Positions 34,196-42,756 of a stretch of 64,000 nucleotides of DNA are shown piece by piece; the first letter of the stretch is position 1, and the number at the start of each line of letters is the position of its first letter. Source of the stretch: CBDFHC01 sp965247585 (GTDB taxonomy: Bacteria; Chloroflexota; Dehalococcoidia; Lucifugimonadales; GCA-2712585). The stretch covers positions 1-64,000 of the forward strand of contig CBDFHC010000002.1 in assembly GCA_965247585.1 (NCBI GenBank), read 5' to 3'. The notes below the pieces were generated by a model, which made no database searches, was not told the origin of the DNA, and saw only the letters and a program-made list of their open reading frames with translations. The position numbers were made by a program, and so were the translations under genes.

Positions 34196-35431
34196 TCACA
34201 GGTGAGCTCGGCGCCGGCCACCGGTCTCACGAGTGATGGCCATGACGATTAGCACTAAGCCCAGCAGGACGGCGACGTCGACCCAGAGGGCGGTCTGAAA
34301 GCTGAAGAGTTCGGCGATGGATCCCAGGGCCAGGGCGCCCAAGAGGGCGCCGGAGCCGCCGAAGGTGCCGTAGAGGCCCATGGTGACGCCCTCCCAGCCC
34401 CGGGGGGCGACGTCAGCGAAGTAGGTGACGGTGGGCGGGCCGGCGAGGCCTTCGCCGATGCCGAGGATCGCCCCAGAGGCAAGGAGCATCCACAGGCTAT
34501 CAGTGTTGATAAAAACGGCGACGCCTAGGGCCACCAATACGGCGGCGGGGAGCAGCGGGACCTTTCGGCCGAAGCGGTCCGTAAGGAAACCGGACAGGAG
34601 CACGGCGAAGAACTGGGGCAGGTGAGTGCAGAGGAAGAAGAAGCCCAGGTCCGCGGGGCCGAAGCCTTTTTCGCCGGCAAAAAGGGGCATGACGACGAAC
34701 CGCGCGCCCTGTCGGGTGGTCACGATCCACAGAGATAGGAAGGCCACCGCGAGGAAGCCGGGGGAGAGCAACAAGCCCCGGAGGACGGCGGACTGGGACT
34801 GAACGCCGCCGGGAGGACCGGACGGGAGGGTTGAGGGAGCTGGGCGGGAAGCCCTTCGAGTTTCGGGCAGATAGAGGATAAGAACGGGCACGGCGGCGAA
34901 GGAGAGCGCCGCCTGCAAGAAGAAGGTGGACTTGAGGCCCCAGGCTTCCGCCGCCAAGCCGCCGACGACGGCGCCGATGCTGGCTCCGAACAGGATAGAC
35001 ATCTCGTTCAGGCTTTGGTAGCGGGCCCGGGTGCTGCCAGTGGAAACGTCCCGGAGGTAGACCATGGAGGCGAGGACGAAGGCCCCGGTGCCCAGGCCGG
35101 AAACCAGCCGGTAGGCGATTAGCTGGCCGATGTTGTCTGCGAAGGGCACCATTATGGCGCCGATGCCCATGACGGAGAGGCCGGCGACCAGCACGGGTTT
35201 CCGTCCCAGTGACTGCACGAGGACGCCGCCAGGCAGGCTCATGAGCAGCCTTCCGGCGGCAATCATCACCACGGCCAAACCCACCAGGGTGGGCGCCGCG
35301 CTAAAGCCCTTGGCGAAGAGGGGCAGCGATGGCGCAACCACGCCTTGCCCCAGCATGTTCAAGACGATGGCGGCGCAGAGGACCACCACGCCGCGGTGGC
35401 GGACGAGGACGCCGGGTAATGGGAGATTCAT
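34196..35431 (-). CDS. MFS transporter, drug-efflux-like
   Basis: It is 411 residues from ATG 35431 (MNLPLPGVLVRHRG). There are about 12 hydrophobic helices with GRLLMSLPGGVLVQSLGRKP, the MFS loop motif, and YLRDVSTGSTRARYQSLNEM after helix 5. It resembles drug:proton antiporters. No clear Shine-Dalgarno site precedes the chosen start, so the N-terminus is uncertain. Confidence 0.82.
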   Translation of the reverse strand: MNLPLPGVLVRHRGVVVLCAAIVLNMLGQGVVAPSLPLFAKGFSAAPTLVGLAVVMIAAGRLLMSLPGGVLVQSLGRKPVLVAGLSVMGIGAIMVPFADNIGQLIAYRLVSGLGTGAFVLASMVYLRDVSTGSTRARYQSLNEMSILFGASIGAVVGGLAAEAWGLKSTFFLQAALSFAAVPVLILYLPETRRASRPAPSTLPSGPPGGVQSQSAVLRGLLLSPGFLAVAFLSLWIVTTRQGARFVVMPLFAGEKGFGPADLGFFFLCTHLPQFFAVLLSGFLTDRFGRKVPLLPAAVLVALGVAVFINTDSLWMLLASGAILGIGEGLAGPPTVTYFADVAPRGWEGVTMGLYGTFGGSGALLGALALGSIAELFSFQTALWVDVAVLLGLVLIVMAITRETGGRRRAHL

Positions 35432-35660
35432 ATTGGGTGATCTGGGGGTACGTGCTGTAGTGTTCAGGAATGGAGTGCGGGAGTAGGGTAGCATACGCCC
35501 GGATAGGCCCGCCGAGGCGGGATATCCTCGACAAAGAAGAGGGTCGATGGTAGGCTCGAAACGGGAAGGACGCTGTGGTTAGCAGGCATAAATGGTCCGC
35601 TACAGGTGAGCAGTTAGGAAAGAATTCGACGTCAAGCTAGACGAGAGGAGGGAAGGTCAG

Positions 35661-36323
35661 ATGACGGGAGGAAGCGTTGGCCCCGGTGGTCCGGCGATTG
35701 AGCATTTTCCACTGTTCGGCGAGTATCTTTCGATGGTGAAGGCGGAGGTGGAGACGCTGTCAGACGAGGAGTTGAACTGGACCAGCGACCGGTGGGGGTG
35801 GTCTGACTGGAGCATTCGGAACAACGTGAGCCACGTGGCGTCGCATCTGTTCCGGTGGTACCTGCTGCGGTGGGGAGACCAGCTTTTTTCTGGGGGGATT
35901 CCGTTTCGAGATGAGGTGCAGTTGCTGGCGGGGTTACCGCATAGGCGGCTGGACGAGGAGCGGTGGTGGGAGATGGAGCGGATCCTGGAGAAGCTGGAAC
36001 AAGCGCTGGAGATAGTGGGAGGGATACTTGGCAAGGAGACGCTTTCCAGCATAAACGAGAAGACGATCACGGTGGAGGAGGGAGCGGCGTCCACGTACGG
36101 GCGGCTGGCGGACCGGTACCTGGGAACGCTGATGCAGGACCCGGAGGACCCGGCGATTTGGATGCTGACGCTGGAAGGGAACCTGCACCACAGCGAAGGG
36201 GAGTTGGTGACGCATCTGTATAACGTGCAGCGGCTGAAAAGGGCGCAGGGGCTATCAGCGGTGGTGGAGCTGCCGGAGATAGGGTACTGGACGCTGCCGG
36301 ACTGGGACAGGAGCGAGCCGTAG
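35661..36323 (+). CDS. DinB-like four-helix protein
   Basis: This 220-residue helical protein has LNWTSDRWGWSDWSIRNNVS then HVASHLFRWYLLRWGDQLFS, with a His pattern like the DinB/YfiT metal-binding bundle, and a later LHHSEGELVTHLYNVQRLKR. It starts at ATG 35661. Roles in the superfamily vary (thiol transfer, metal-dependent hydrolysis). Confidence in the exact family is moderate. Confidence 0.6.
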   Translation: MTGGSVGPGGPAIEHFPLFGEYLSMVKAEVETLSDEELNWTSDRWGWSDWSIRNNVSHVASHLFRWYLLRWGDQLFSGGIPFRDEVQLLAGLPHRRLDEERWWEMERILEKLEQALEIVGGILGKETLSSINEKTITVEEGAASTYGRLADRYLGTLMQDPEDPAIWMLTLEGNLHHSEGELVTHLYNVQRLKRAQGLSAVVELPEIGYWTLPDWDRSEP

Positions 36324-36330
36324 GCGCGCC

Positions 36331-36358
36331 TTGAATAAGGGTTTACGGCTGCTATAAT
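36331..36358 (+). promoter_or_regulatory. Promoter of the tRNA cluster
   Basis: TTGAAT (36331-36336) and TATAAT (36353-36358) are 16 nt apart, 43 nt before tRNA-Val. Confidence 0.75.
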
Positions 36359-36400
36359 TGAGGCGACTTGGGGTCCTGGACCGTGGACCTCAAGGCAAGC

Positions 36401-36476
36401 GGGCGGTTGGCTCAGTGGTTAGAGCGCCTCGTTCACACCGAGGAGGTCGTTGGTTCAAATCCAATACCGCCCACCA
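36401..36476 (+). tRNA. tRNA-Val (anticodon CAC)
   Basis: Acceptor GGGCGGT pairs with ACCGCCC and CCA is encoded. The anticodon stem CCTCG/CGAGG encloses TTCACAC, giving CAC. It is the first of three tandem tRNAs. Confidence 0.97.
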
Positions 36477-36494
36477 TGCAAGGTCTGGTAGCAG

Positions 36495-36580
36495 GCCGAG
36501 GTGGCGGAATGGCAGACGCGCTACGTTCAGGGCGTAGTGTCCTTACGGGCGTGTGGGTTCAAATCCCACCCTCGGCACCA
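36495..36580 (+). tRNA. tRNA-Leu (anticodon CAG)
   Basis: Acceptor GCCGAGG pairs with CCTCGGC and CCA is encoded. The stem CTACG/CGTAG surrounds TTCAGGG, giving CAG. There is a long variable arm, as expected for Leu. Confidence 0.97.
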
Positions 36581-36598
36581 GACAGGGGAGAAAAGTAA

Positions 36599-36675
36599 GC
36601 GCTTGTAGCTCAGTTGGATAGAGCGCAGGCTTGCGGAGCCTGAGGCCGTGGGTTCGAGTCCCACCAAGCGCACCA
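36599..36675 (+). tRNA. tRNA-Arg (anticodon GCG)
   Basis: Acceptor GCGCTTG pairs with CAAGCGC and CCA is encoded. The stem CAGGC/GCCTG surrounds TTGCGGA, giving GCG. Many bacteria instead encode ACG (inosine-modified) for this codon box. The gene is followed by a T-rich run (CTTTTTTG), probably the transcript end. Confidence 0.93.
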
Positions 36676-36806
36676 CTTTTTTGATCCTTTCAGCCCAGTA
36701 GATTGGTGACAAATTGGCCGAAGTTGGCCCGGCACCGGTCTGCCGGAAGCACCAGCCAGGAATATCGATGGAATTAACCGATGCGGTATGAGCGCCCGTT
36801 CATCAC

Positions 36807-37598
36807 GTGATTCAGCCAACCGATTTTAGAGAACTTGTCGATCTGAATCGACAGCTCCAGAGCAAAATTAGAAACCATCTCCGCGGATGGTCCAGTTCCG
36901 TTGATTCCGGCGTCATGTGGCCCTTGTCGTATCTCGGAAGTCATGTTCTCGACAACCATTTTGGGCTAGTTCTTCTCGCAGAACAGGGTATGGGGCTTCA
37001 GGCGGGGACCCTCCTCAGAAGCATGTTCGAAGCAACCGTTACCGCAGTATGGATGGCTCAGGAGCCAGAGCGAGTTCAGCGATTTCATGACTACCAGATT
37101 GTGGCAACCGAAAAATACAGGCGACTCATACGGCGCTATTCAAATACAGGGCATTTCCCGCTCGTTGACACGGTCGAATATCAGGAAATGGACAAGGACA
37201 TGTCCAAGAGGGCGCGAGAAATACTTCGCCGCTACAAGCTAGGGCCAAGGGATCACTGGACCGGCAAAAGCCTGAAGGGTATAGCGAGGGAGATTGGATG
37301 GTCTGAGAGTTACGATTTTATATACGGCACCTACTCCGAAATCCTTCACGCGAGCGTGGCTGGCGCACACGAATACGTCACCCCGATTACAGGGAAAGGG
37401 ATTCATGTTGGCGCCAAGTACAATTTGTTTCATGCCGACGCTTGCCTTCGTGAGGGTTATTTCTATCTAATTGCGATTTTTATGATGGTGAATATCCTCA
37501 TTGAGCTAGATCTCGATGCCATCCTTGAGGACGCGTGGGACAATGTGCAAAGGGTCATACCCGGCGTAAAGCCTCCGCATCGGCCGTCTGCTGATTGA
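36807..37598 (+). CDS. DUF5677 protein
   Basis: This 263-residue helical protein starts at GTG 36807. HVLDNHFGLVLLAEQGMGLQ followed by AGTLLRSMFEATVTAVWMAQ is typical of DUF5677, and YSEILHASVAGAHEYV carries the conserved His region. The DNA here is less GC-rich than its neighbours and lies just 3' of tRNA genes, which suggests horizontal acquisition. The function is unknown. Confidence 0.75.
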   Translation: MIQPTDFRELVDLNRQLQSKIRNHLRGWSSSVDSGVMWPLSYLGSHVLDNHFGLVLLAEQGMGLQAGTLLRSMFEATVTAVWMAQEPERVQRFHDYQIVATEKYRRLIRRYSNTGHFPLVDTVEYQEMDKDMSKRAREILRRYKLGPRDHWTGKSLKGIAREIGWSESYDFIYGTYSEILHASVAGAHEYVTPITGKGIHVGAKYNLFHADACLREGYFYLIAIFMMVNILIELDLDAILEDAWDNVQRVIPGVKPPHRPSAD

Positions 37599-37752
37599 TG
37601 AGATATTTCCGCACATTTGGATGGGTGGCAGTTGCCGGGTTGTCCCGGCGACGGCCTGTAACCGACCTCACATTGAATCCCTCGTTGCTTGATTGTGCCA
37701 GCCTTTGCCCGTAGTGGAAAATAGCATCATGGATGACTTTTAGGTAGAGCGG

Positions 37753-38199
37753 GTGTTGTGGGTGGCTGGCCGTTCCCTGCGTAACTGGTTGCGCAAACAG
37801 ATTTCAAAGTGGCCCTTGCTGTTCTATAGGTGCGGGTTGGGAGATCTTATTGCTCGCCGGGTCCTGGTCCTTTCGGTCCGGGGACGGGAAACGGGAAAGG
37901 TCCGAAAGATGCCGCTGTGGTACGTCAAACCGGATGATGACGACAAAGAGGTGGTGTTCTGCCTGTCACGTAGAGGCCCTTCAAGCCAGTGGCTGCGGAA
38001 CTTGAGGGCAAACCCCGTTGCTTCCCTGGAGATAGGGAGGGAGGTCAGGCGGGTTAGAGGGCAGGTGATGGTGGAGGCAGAGTTAAGCGACGGACTGTTT
38101 CAGAGATTTCAATCTAAGTATGGACGCCTGGGGCGTCTGCTCCTGCGGAGGGAGCTGGTGATTTTGGTTTGCTTTAGCCGGGCGGACACCAAAGACTGA
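37753..38199 (+). CDS. Nitroreductase-type deazaflavin (F420)-dependent oxidoreductase
   Basis: This 148-residue protein has RVLVLSVRGRETGKVRKMPL then FCLSRRGPSSQWLRNLRANP, typical of the DUF385/DDN F420-binding split-barrel family. It probably reduces a substrate with F420H2 in the cytoplasm. The start codon TTG is not certain. The pairing with LLM at 28987 supports F420 metabolism in the host. Confidence 0.82.
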   Translation: MLWVAGRSLRNWLRKQISKWPLLFYRCGLGDLIARRVLVLSVRGRETGKVRKMPLWYVKPDDDDKEVVFCLSRRGPSSQWLRNLRANPVASLEIGREVRRVRGQVMVEAELSDGLFQRFQSKYGRLGRLLLRRELVILVCFSRADTKD

Positions 38200-38310
38200 C
38201 CGATAATCCTCCGGTAAAAGACGTGGGGGGTTAAGTGGCCGGGTACCGGTGAGCCAAAGGCCGGCACAATTGATGGGCGGCCATAATGCGGTAACTCATG
38301 GGGACACGGA

Positions 38311-38341
38311 TTGACAGTAGCCGAAACAATTTCGATATACT
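38311..38341 (+). promoter_or_regulatory. Possible promoter before the interrupted DUF6220-like gene
   Basis: TTGACA (38311-38316) and TATACT (38336-38341) are 19 nt apart, about 107 nt before ATG 38448. Confidence 0.4.
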
Positions 38342-38592
38342 GGCGCCCACTCGCGGCGGACTCGCTGAAGGTCCCGGCGGTGCATAGCTGCGACATCGTG
38401 TAAAACCAGGGTTGATAAATGGCGCTTAAGTTCAAGAGGTGTAACTGATGGTGACAGTCGTTGGGCGCCCTAAAGTGGCGCGGGGCTATGCCGCCTTGAT
38501 GGCGTTGATGGCGGTGGTCGTGATCGCCCGGGGAACAATGTTTGCGGGGCTTTATTCCAGAGGGGATGGGGTGTTCCTAGTACTCAGTCAAC

Positions 38593-39240
38593 CTAATTGT
38601 TGGCAGGATAGAGATGGTGAAGCTTGACTCGGGCGTCCACAGTGGAGAATCTCCAGTCAATGGTTGCTCCGGCTTGGTTTCGTTCTGCCTCCAGGGCCGC
38701 GATCTCGCCACTCAAAGTCTCTTCATCGGCAATACGCCGGCGCAGGACTCGCCTGGCCAAGACACTGAACTCGATCTCTGCCATGTTGAGCCAACTACCG
38801 TGCTTGGGAGTGTAGTGAAACTCCAAGCGTTTGCGTATTCGCCTAGCCTCCTTGGGCTCGAAGGTTTCGTAGAGGGAAGCTGGTTTGTGGGTGTTGAGGT
38901 TGTCCAGCACCACCCGGATCTTCTCGGACGCTGGGTAAGCTTCATCGGCCAGCCACCGCATCTGCTGAGCGAAGTCCACCATGGTACGACGTTCGGTCAC
39001 TGCCACATGCCTCCAGCCCGCCAGGGGCTCGCACAGCATGAACAGGTTTCGGGTGCCATTGCGCTGGTACTCGTAATCGTATCGCTCCCGTCGTGCCGGC
39101 TTGGGCGGGATCGGAGACCTCTTTTCCGCCAGCAACTGCTTGGAGGTCTCGTCGAAACAGACCACCGGGCGCTCTGGGTCATAGGGTTCCGCGTAAAGGT
39201 CCAGCACATCCTCCATACACGCCACAAACTCGGCGCTCAC
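38593..39240 (-). CDS. IS630-type transposase, catalytic frame (copy C)
   Basis: This 215-residue DDE domain is complete: VVCFDETSKQL (D1), VVLDNLNTH (D2) and LNMAEIEFSVL (E). It is reached from the N-terminal frame by -1 shift at the T7/A7 run at 39284-39290. Only this copy retains an intact catalytic part. It cuts and joins DNA at TA sites. Confidence 0.9.
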   Translation of the reverse strand: MSAEFVACMEDVLDLYAEPYDPERPVVCFDETSKQLLAEKRSPIPPKPARRERYDYEYQRNGTRNLFMLCEPLAGWRHVAVTERRTMVDFAQQMRWLADEAYPASEKIRVVLDNLNTHKPASLYETFEPKEARRIRKRLEFHYTPKHGSWLNMAEIEFSVLARRVLRRRIADEETLSGEIAALEAERNQAGATIDWRFSTVDARVKLHHLYPANN

Positions 39241-39692
39241 CTGGGGAATACACCACTCCTTCTTCTGCCATGGCTTGAGACTGTTTTTTTCAACCGCTTG
39301 CGAATTCCCTCGTGGGACATGGAGGGCGCCAGCCCCAACTCCACCACCTTGTTTGCCAGGAGCCGCAGGGTCCAGTGGTCATGGCCTGGAGGGGCCTCGC
39401 TGCACGCCAGGGCAATCAGGTGCGCTTCCCCCCGCTCATCCAGTTTGGTCGGATGTCCTGGCCGAGGATCTTCCTCCAAGGCCCGCTTCAGTCCTCCCTC
39501 CAGGTACCGCCGCTTGGTACGGCACACCGTACCCGCAGACGTGTCCAGCGCCTCCACGATGCGCATCACCCCCCAGCCCGTATCTGCCTTTAGCAGAATA
39601 CGGGCCCGGGCAACCTTTCGCGCTGGGCTCTTTCCCCCGCGAATCAGTCGTTCCAACCGGACCACATACCGTTCTCGTCCCATGGCTGCCAC
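39237..39692 (-). CDS. IS630-type transposase, N-terminal frame with 8-residue deletion (copy C)
   Basis: This 151-residue frame lacks EREERDQL relative to copies A and B: RYVVRLERLIRGG replaces RYVVRLEREERDQLERLIRG. The missing 24 bp lie between short TTGGAA repeats, which suggests slippage. The helix-turn-helix parts remain. The ORF ends after the A7 run where frameshifting to the catalytic ORF is expected. Confidence 0.85.
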   Translation of the reverse strand: MAAMGRERYVVRLERLIRGGKSPARKVARARILLKADTGWGVMRIVEALDTSAGTVCRTKRRYLEGGLKRALEEDPRPGHPTKLDERGEAHLIALACSEAPPGHDHWTLRLLANKVVELGLAPSMSHEGIRKRLKKTVSSHGRRRSGVFPR

Positions 39693-40068
39693 CCTCCTAC
39701 GTCAACACTCCTAAAAAAGGGTAGCAACCTTAGACGTTTTCTTAAACAATTACCAAAACCGAGTTGACTGAGTACTAGACGTCCACGCAAGGATGGGGGA
39801 AATTTCCGGGATTGTAGTGTTTGTAGTTGGGATTCCGTTGGCGTTTTTAGCCAGATTTAGAAAGGAGTGGAGGATAGGGTGGTTAACGGTCATTCTGGCG
39901 GTGCTATGGAACATTCAGGCACACTTGCTAGGGTATGGAATTGAAGATGTACGTTGGATCGAGATGATCCACATCCCGGTGGCGTTCGTGATATTTGGGT
40001 TGGCCCTGTACCTCACGGGCAAAACTGGGAGAGTCTTAATGGGGAATTTGGAATAAGGGACGGCTAAA

Positions 40069-40341
40069 TTGCCGGTAGCTGAGAACAGCATTAGGAGTGG
40101 ATCCACCGGTGGAGCGGGTGTTTCGGGTGGTGGAAGGCCCGCACCGGCTGCCGGAGTATTTTTCGGGAGTGGCTTCGGTTTCGGATGTGACGGTAACGCC
40201 GGGGAGGGCGGGGGAATCGCTGACGATGACAGGGGCAATAACTCAGGTTCGGCCTACGTGTTTACCGGGCTGCCCTCAAAGCTGGCGTTCACGGTGCAGC
40301 CCAGCGGCATCTCCGCGGGAGGCAGGGGCTGTCTGGCTTAA
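40069..40341 (+). pseudogene. Chimeric remnant: SRPBCC N-terminus plus FG-GAP-like piece
   Basis: From about 40097, GTG-DPPVERVFRVVEGPHRLP then EYFSGVASVSDVTVTPGRAG matches the beginning of a polyketide-cyclase/SRPBCC protein. Beyond about 40205 another frame reads ADDDRGNNSGSAYVF, like an FG-GAP repeat, then KLAFTVQPSGISAGG. The frames are broken and the two sources do not belong together. The C-terminal half of an SRPBCC protein sits at 41418-41670. Confidence 0.5.
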
Positions 40342-41207
40342 CCGATGTGTTGATGGACGAACGCGCTCATCTCCTCGAGCGTCTGCTTCGCAACCGGCGA
40401 AGAGAGATCGCTTAGTAGACCTTCGCCCTCCCCCTCGAAGATGGTCATGTGAACCTGGCCACCAGCCTTGCGGTACTGTGCGACGAACTCCTCTCGATCC
40501 GGGGCCGGATGCGACACCTCGTAGCTACGTGCCAGGCACAGGACGGGCGGCAGGGCCGTGCGCTCTCCACGGGCGAGGATACGCGCCGGGGCGGCCTCGG
40601 CCATGGCGTCTTCCGTCTGCCAATATTGGTCATGCATGGGCGCCACCCGCTCGGCCATACCTGGGGGTGGGGTGCAATCCTGGCGCAGGCCTTTGACATA
40701 GTGATAGCGTCCCAGCGGATCGATGACGGGAGAGACCAGGATCACGCAGCCCAGGGCACCGTCCACCGCGGCGGCGCCTGTGGGGAGCGGCAGCGCGGCG
40801 TAGCGTGGATCGTCCGGGCGCATGCCGACCAGCATGGCCTGGTGTGCGCCACTAGAAGTGCCCATGGCACCGATGCGGTCCGGGCGACCGTTCCACGCCG
40901 CAGCCTGGGTCTTACACCAACGAATCCCATAGTGGATGTCGGCCAGAGAGGCGGGATACGGCGCTTCCGGCGGCACGCGAAAATCCAGTGCCGCCACGAT
41001 CACACCATTCTTAGCCAGTGCTTCGTTGGCCGCGTCGCCGTCCTGCCGATTGCCGTTGACCCAAGCCCCGCCGTGCAATTCGATCATGATAGGGAACGGT
41101 CCGTTGCCTCGGGGCTTGAAGAGACGTGCCAATAGAGGTGTATCGCGGTGACGGAGATATTCCACGTCCGCGATGTCAATTTCATTTGTTTGCGTTCCGG
41201 TAGCCAT
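40338..41207 (-). CDS. Alpha/beta hydrolase, BD-FAE/esterase-like, His position altered
   Basis: This 289-residue protein shows MIELHGGAWVNGNRQDGDAA (oxyanion HGG), the nucleophile in MGTSSGAHQAMLVGMR and an Asp-containing region (SPVIDPLGRYHYVKGL). At the place where relatives have the catalytic His (EGxGHGF) the protein reads FEGEGEGLLSD, with Glu instead of His. It may thus be inactive or use another base. It sits between fragments of other genes next to IS copy C, so recent insertion is likely. Confidence 0.75.
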   Translation of the reverse strand: MATGTQTNEIDIADVEYLRHRDTPLLARLFKPRGNGPFPIMIELHGGAWVNGNRQDGDAANEALAKNGVIVAALDFRVPPEAPYPASLADIHYGIRWCKTQAAAWNGRPDRIGAMGTSSGAHQAMLVGMRPDDPRYAALPLPTGAAAVDGALGCVILVSPVIDPLGRYHYVKGLRQDCTPPPGMAERVAPMHDQYWQTEDAMAEAAPARILARGERTALPPVLCLARSYEVSHPAPDREEFVAQYRKAGGQVHMTIFEGEGEGLLSDLSSPVAKQTLEEMSAFVHQHIG

Positions 41208-41277
41208 TCGAGGCTCCTTTTCTTAGAAAGCCAATAGGATATAGGTGGGCTGAGGCTACAGGCCGTGGGCTTCTCCG

Positions 41278-41670
41278 TCAAGGTAACACGTGCTAGGGTT
41301 CGGAGTTGAAGATGTACGTTGGCTTGAGATGATCCACATCCCGGTGGCTTTCGTCATTTTCGGGCTGGCCCTGTACCTCACGGGGTAAACTTGTAAGGTC
41401 TTAGTGGGGAATTTTGAGGTGCCATCCAGGATAGAGGAGTGGGAAGAGAACCGGAGGATAGTGGCCAGCCTGGGAGGGGTGTTCCCAGGGGTGGTGACCA
41501 CCACGGTGGCGCCGGAGGGCGACGGCGCCAGAGTGACGTAGCGATTCGATTACGGCGTAAAAGGGGGCGTTGCGGGCAAGGTGCTGAACTCGTTCCTGGT
41601 GGAGCGGCTGAACGCGAAGAACGCCGAATGGAGCCTGAAGAAGCTGAAGAAGGTGTGCGAGGCGGGGTAG
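41278..41670 (+). pseudogene. Decayed DUF6220-like end followed by SRPBCC C-terminal fragment
   Basis: The text at 41290-41390 (VEDVRWLEMIHIPVAFVIFG) duplicates the end of the split DUF6220-like gene but carries a premature TAA. After 41416 the frame reads VPSRIEEWEENRRIVASLGG, then a TAG, then GGVAGKVLNSFLVERLNAKN: the C-terminal part of an SRPBCC protein. Neither fragment is functional. Confidence 0.55.
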
Positions 41671-41752
41671 GGCAGGGAGTTTTCACGTTGGAAGGGTTTG
41701 AGTGAGGTGGGGGAGGCGGACAAGCGTTATGTTAAGGCCAAACACCCCTGTG

Positions 41753-41781
41753 TTTACCGTTAGTGCAACCAAGGGTATAAT
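41753..41781 (+). promoter_or_regulatory. Promoter before the tandem HYHY protein
   Basis: TTTACC (41753-41758) and TATAAT (41776-41781) are 17 nt apart, with about 140 nt of leader before the ATG. Confidence 0.6.
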
Positions 41782-41787
41782 TGCTGT

Positions 41788-41877
41788 TCAGCCCTGGGCA
41801 TTGGACAAGAGAACAGGGCCGGTACCTAACCAGGCATTGGCCGGCCCCGCCGAGATACGCACCCGACGCGCGGGTGC
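41788..41877 (+). promoter_or_regulatory. Structured 5' leader (three hairpins)
   Basis: Successive stems: GCCCTG/CAGGGC (~41791-41820), GGCCGG/CCGGCC (~41818-41846) and GCACCCG/CGGGTGC (41859-41877). I recognise no known riboswitch class; attenuation or a novel leader are possible. Confidence 0.4.
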
Positions 41878-41926
41878 GCAACGATAAGAGATCACCAACT
41901 AGAGGAAACCTTATAGGAGGCGTTAT

Positions 41927-42700
41927 ATGACACTAATAGAGGCCGGACCACTGAAGTTTGATCTTTCGCACCGGGACCTGATGCACGACCAAGGGGTTTG
42001 CATCCGCGTAATGGGTGAGGTGGAAGGCGCCGAGAAGCAACTGTTGCGCTTCGACTGCTTCGACCAGATACCCCACTACCACTACGACCCGGAAGGGGCC
42101 AATGAGAAGCACGATATAGATAAGACCACTGCGGGCCACCCCGTAGGCTGGACGGTAAAGCAGTTCCGGACCAACATGCCGGCCATGCTCAGGCATGCGG
42201 GCGCGGAGGAGTTGGCCAAAGAGATAAATGTTGCCGAGCTCAACAGGACGTTAGACCAGGTGGAGGAGGCGGCGCGGCAGATGGCGGTGGAGGAGCGTAC
42301 CACGGTGACGCACAACAAAGGGGACGTGATAATAGACGCCGGGGCCATCCGCTTTGGCCTGGAGTTCCGGGAGTTGTCCGTAGGCCGGGGTCTGGCTATC
42401 CATGTGCTGGGCACGGTGGCAGGGCAGGAGATTGAGATACTGGCGTTCGACTGCTTCGACACGGACCCGCACTACCACTATGGCCCGAGGAACAAGAACA
42501 TACGGCTTTACTGGGACCAGACATCGGTGCCGGACCCGCTGAGGTGGACGCTGGACCAGTTCAAGGAGCGGAAGCTTGCGTCCATGATTGGGCGAGCCGG
42601 CTATCCGGGTATTGTCGCCGAGCTGGATGAGGGGCTGGTACAGGAGAAGTTGGTGGAGGTAGAGGCCACAGCGCTGGCGATAGCGAAGCAGAACGCTTAA
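41927..42700 (+). CDS. Tandem-domain protein with repeated DCFDxxPHYHY motif
   Basis: This 257-residue protein is made of two similar halves. Half one has RFDCFDQIPHYHYDPEGANE and half two has AFDCFDTDPHYHYGPRNKNI, each followed by W-T/L-D-Q-F (WTVKQFRTNM and WTLDQFKERK). The His/Tyr cluster could bind a metal. It starts at ATG 41927 after AGGAGG, with a promoter and structured leader before it and a terminator after it. It resembles uncharacterised DUF7700-like proteins; the role is unknown. Confidence 0.7.
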   Translation: MTLIEAGPLKFDLSHRDLMHDQGVCIRVMGEVEGAEKQLLRFDCFDQIPHYHYDPEGANEKHDIDKTTAGHPVGWTVKQFRTNMPAMLRHAGAEELAKEINVAELNRTLDQVEEAARQMAVEERTTVTHNKGDVIIDAGAIRFGLEFRELSVGRGLAIHVLGTVAGQEIEILAFDCFDTDPHYHYGPRNKNIRLYWDQTSVPDPLRWTLDQFKERKLASMIGRAGYPGIVAELDEGLVQEKLVEVEATALAIAKQNA

Positions 42701-42756
42701 ATAGTCCGAGGGTCAACGACTGGGTGATATAGCCCGGTCCAGACGCGATACGACTG

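Larger units (their letters stand above)
38580..39775 (-). mobile_element. IS630-type insertion sequence, copy C
   Basis: Both terminal inverted repeats are present (38580-38592, 39763-39775), flanked by TA (38578-38579, 39776-39777). It is about 1.2 kb. Its transposase-catalytic frame is intact with all DDE residues. It differs from copies A and B by a 24-bp in-frame deletion in the N-terminal frame. It is the only copy with an unbroken catalytic half and may still be mobile. Confidence 0.93.
38448..40056 (+). pseudogene. DUF6220-like membrane protein, split by IS copy C
   Basis: The 5' part 38448-38579 (MVTVVGRPKVARGYAALMAL onward, ending GDGVF) joins the 3' part at 39778-40056 if the IS and one TA are removed: GTG TTC CTA GAC GTC CAC restores a clean frame of about 136 residues with no stop. 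The joined text (FLDVHARMGEISGIVVFVVG) has the H-x(3)-G region typical of DUF6220, with four predicted membrane helices. The gene is therefore inactivated by the insertion but otherwise intact. A decayed copy of its end is at about 41278-41420. Confidence 0.8.

Noticed and set aside
36368..36598. ORF across the tRNA-Val and tRNA-Leu genes
   Set aside because: It runs through two clear tRNAs and shows no protein family.
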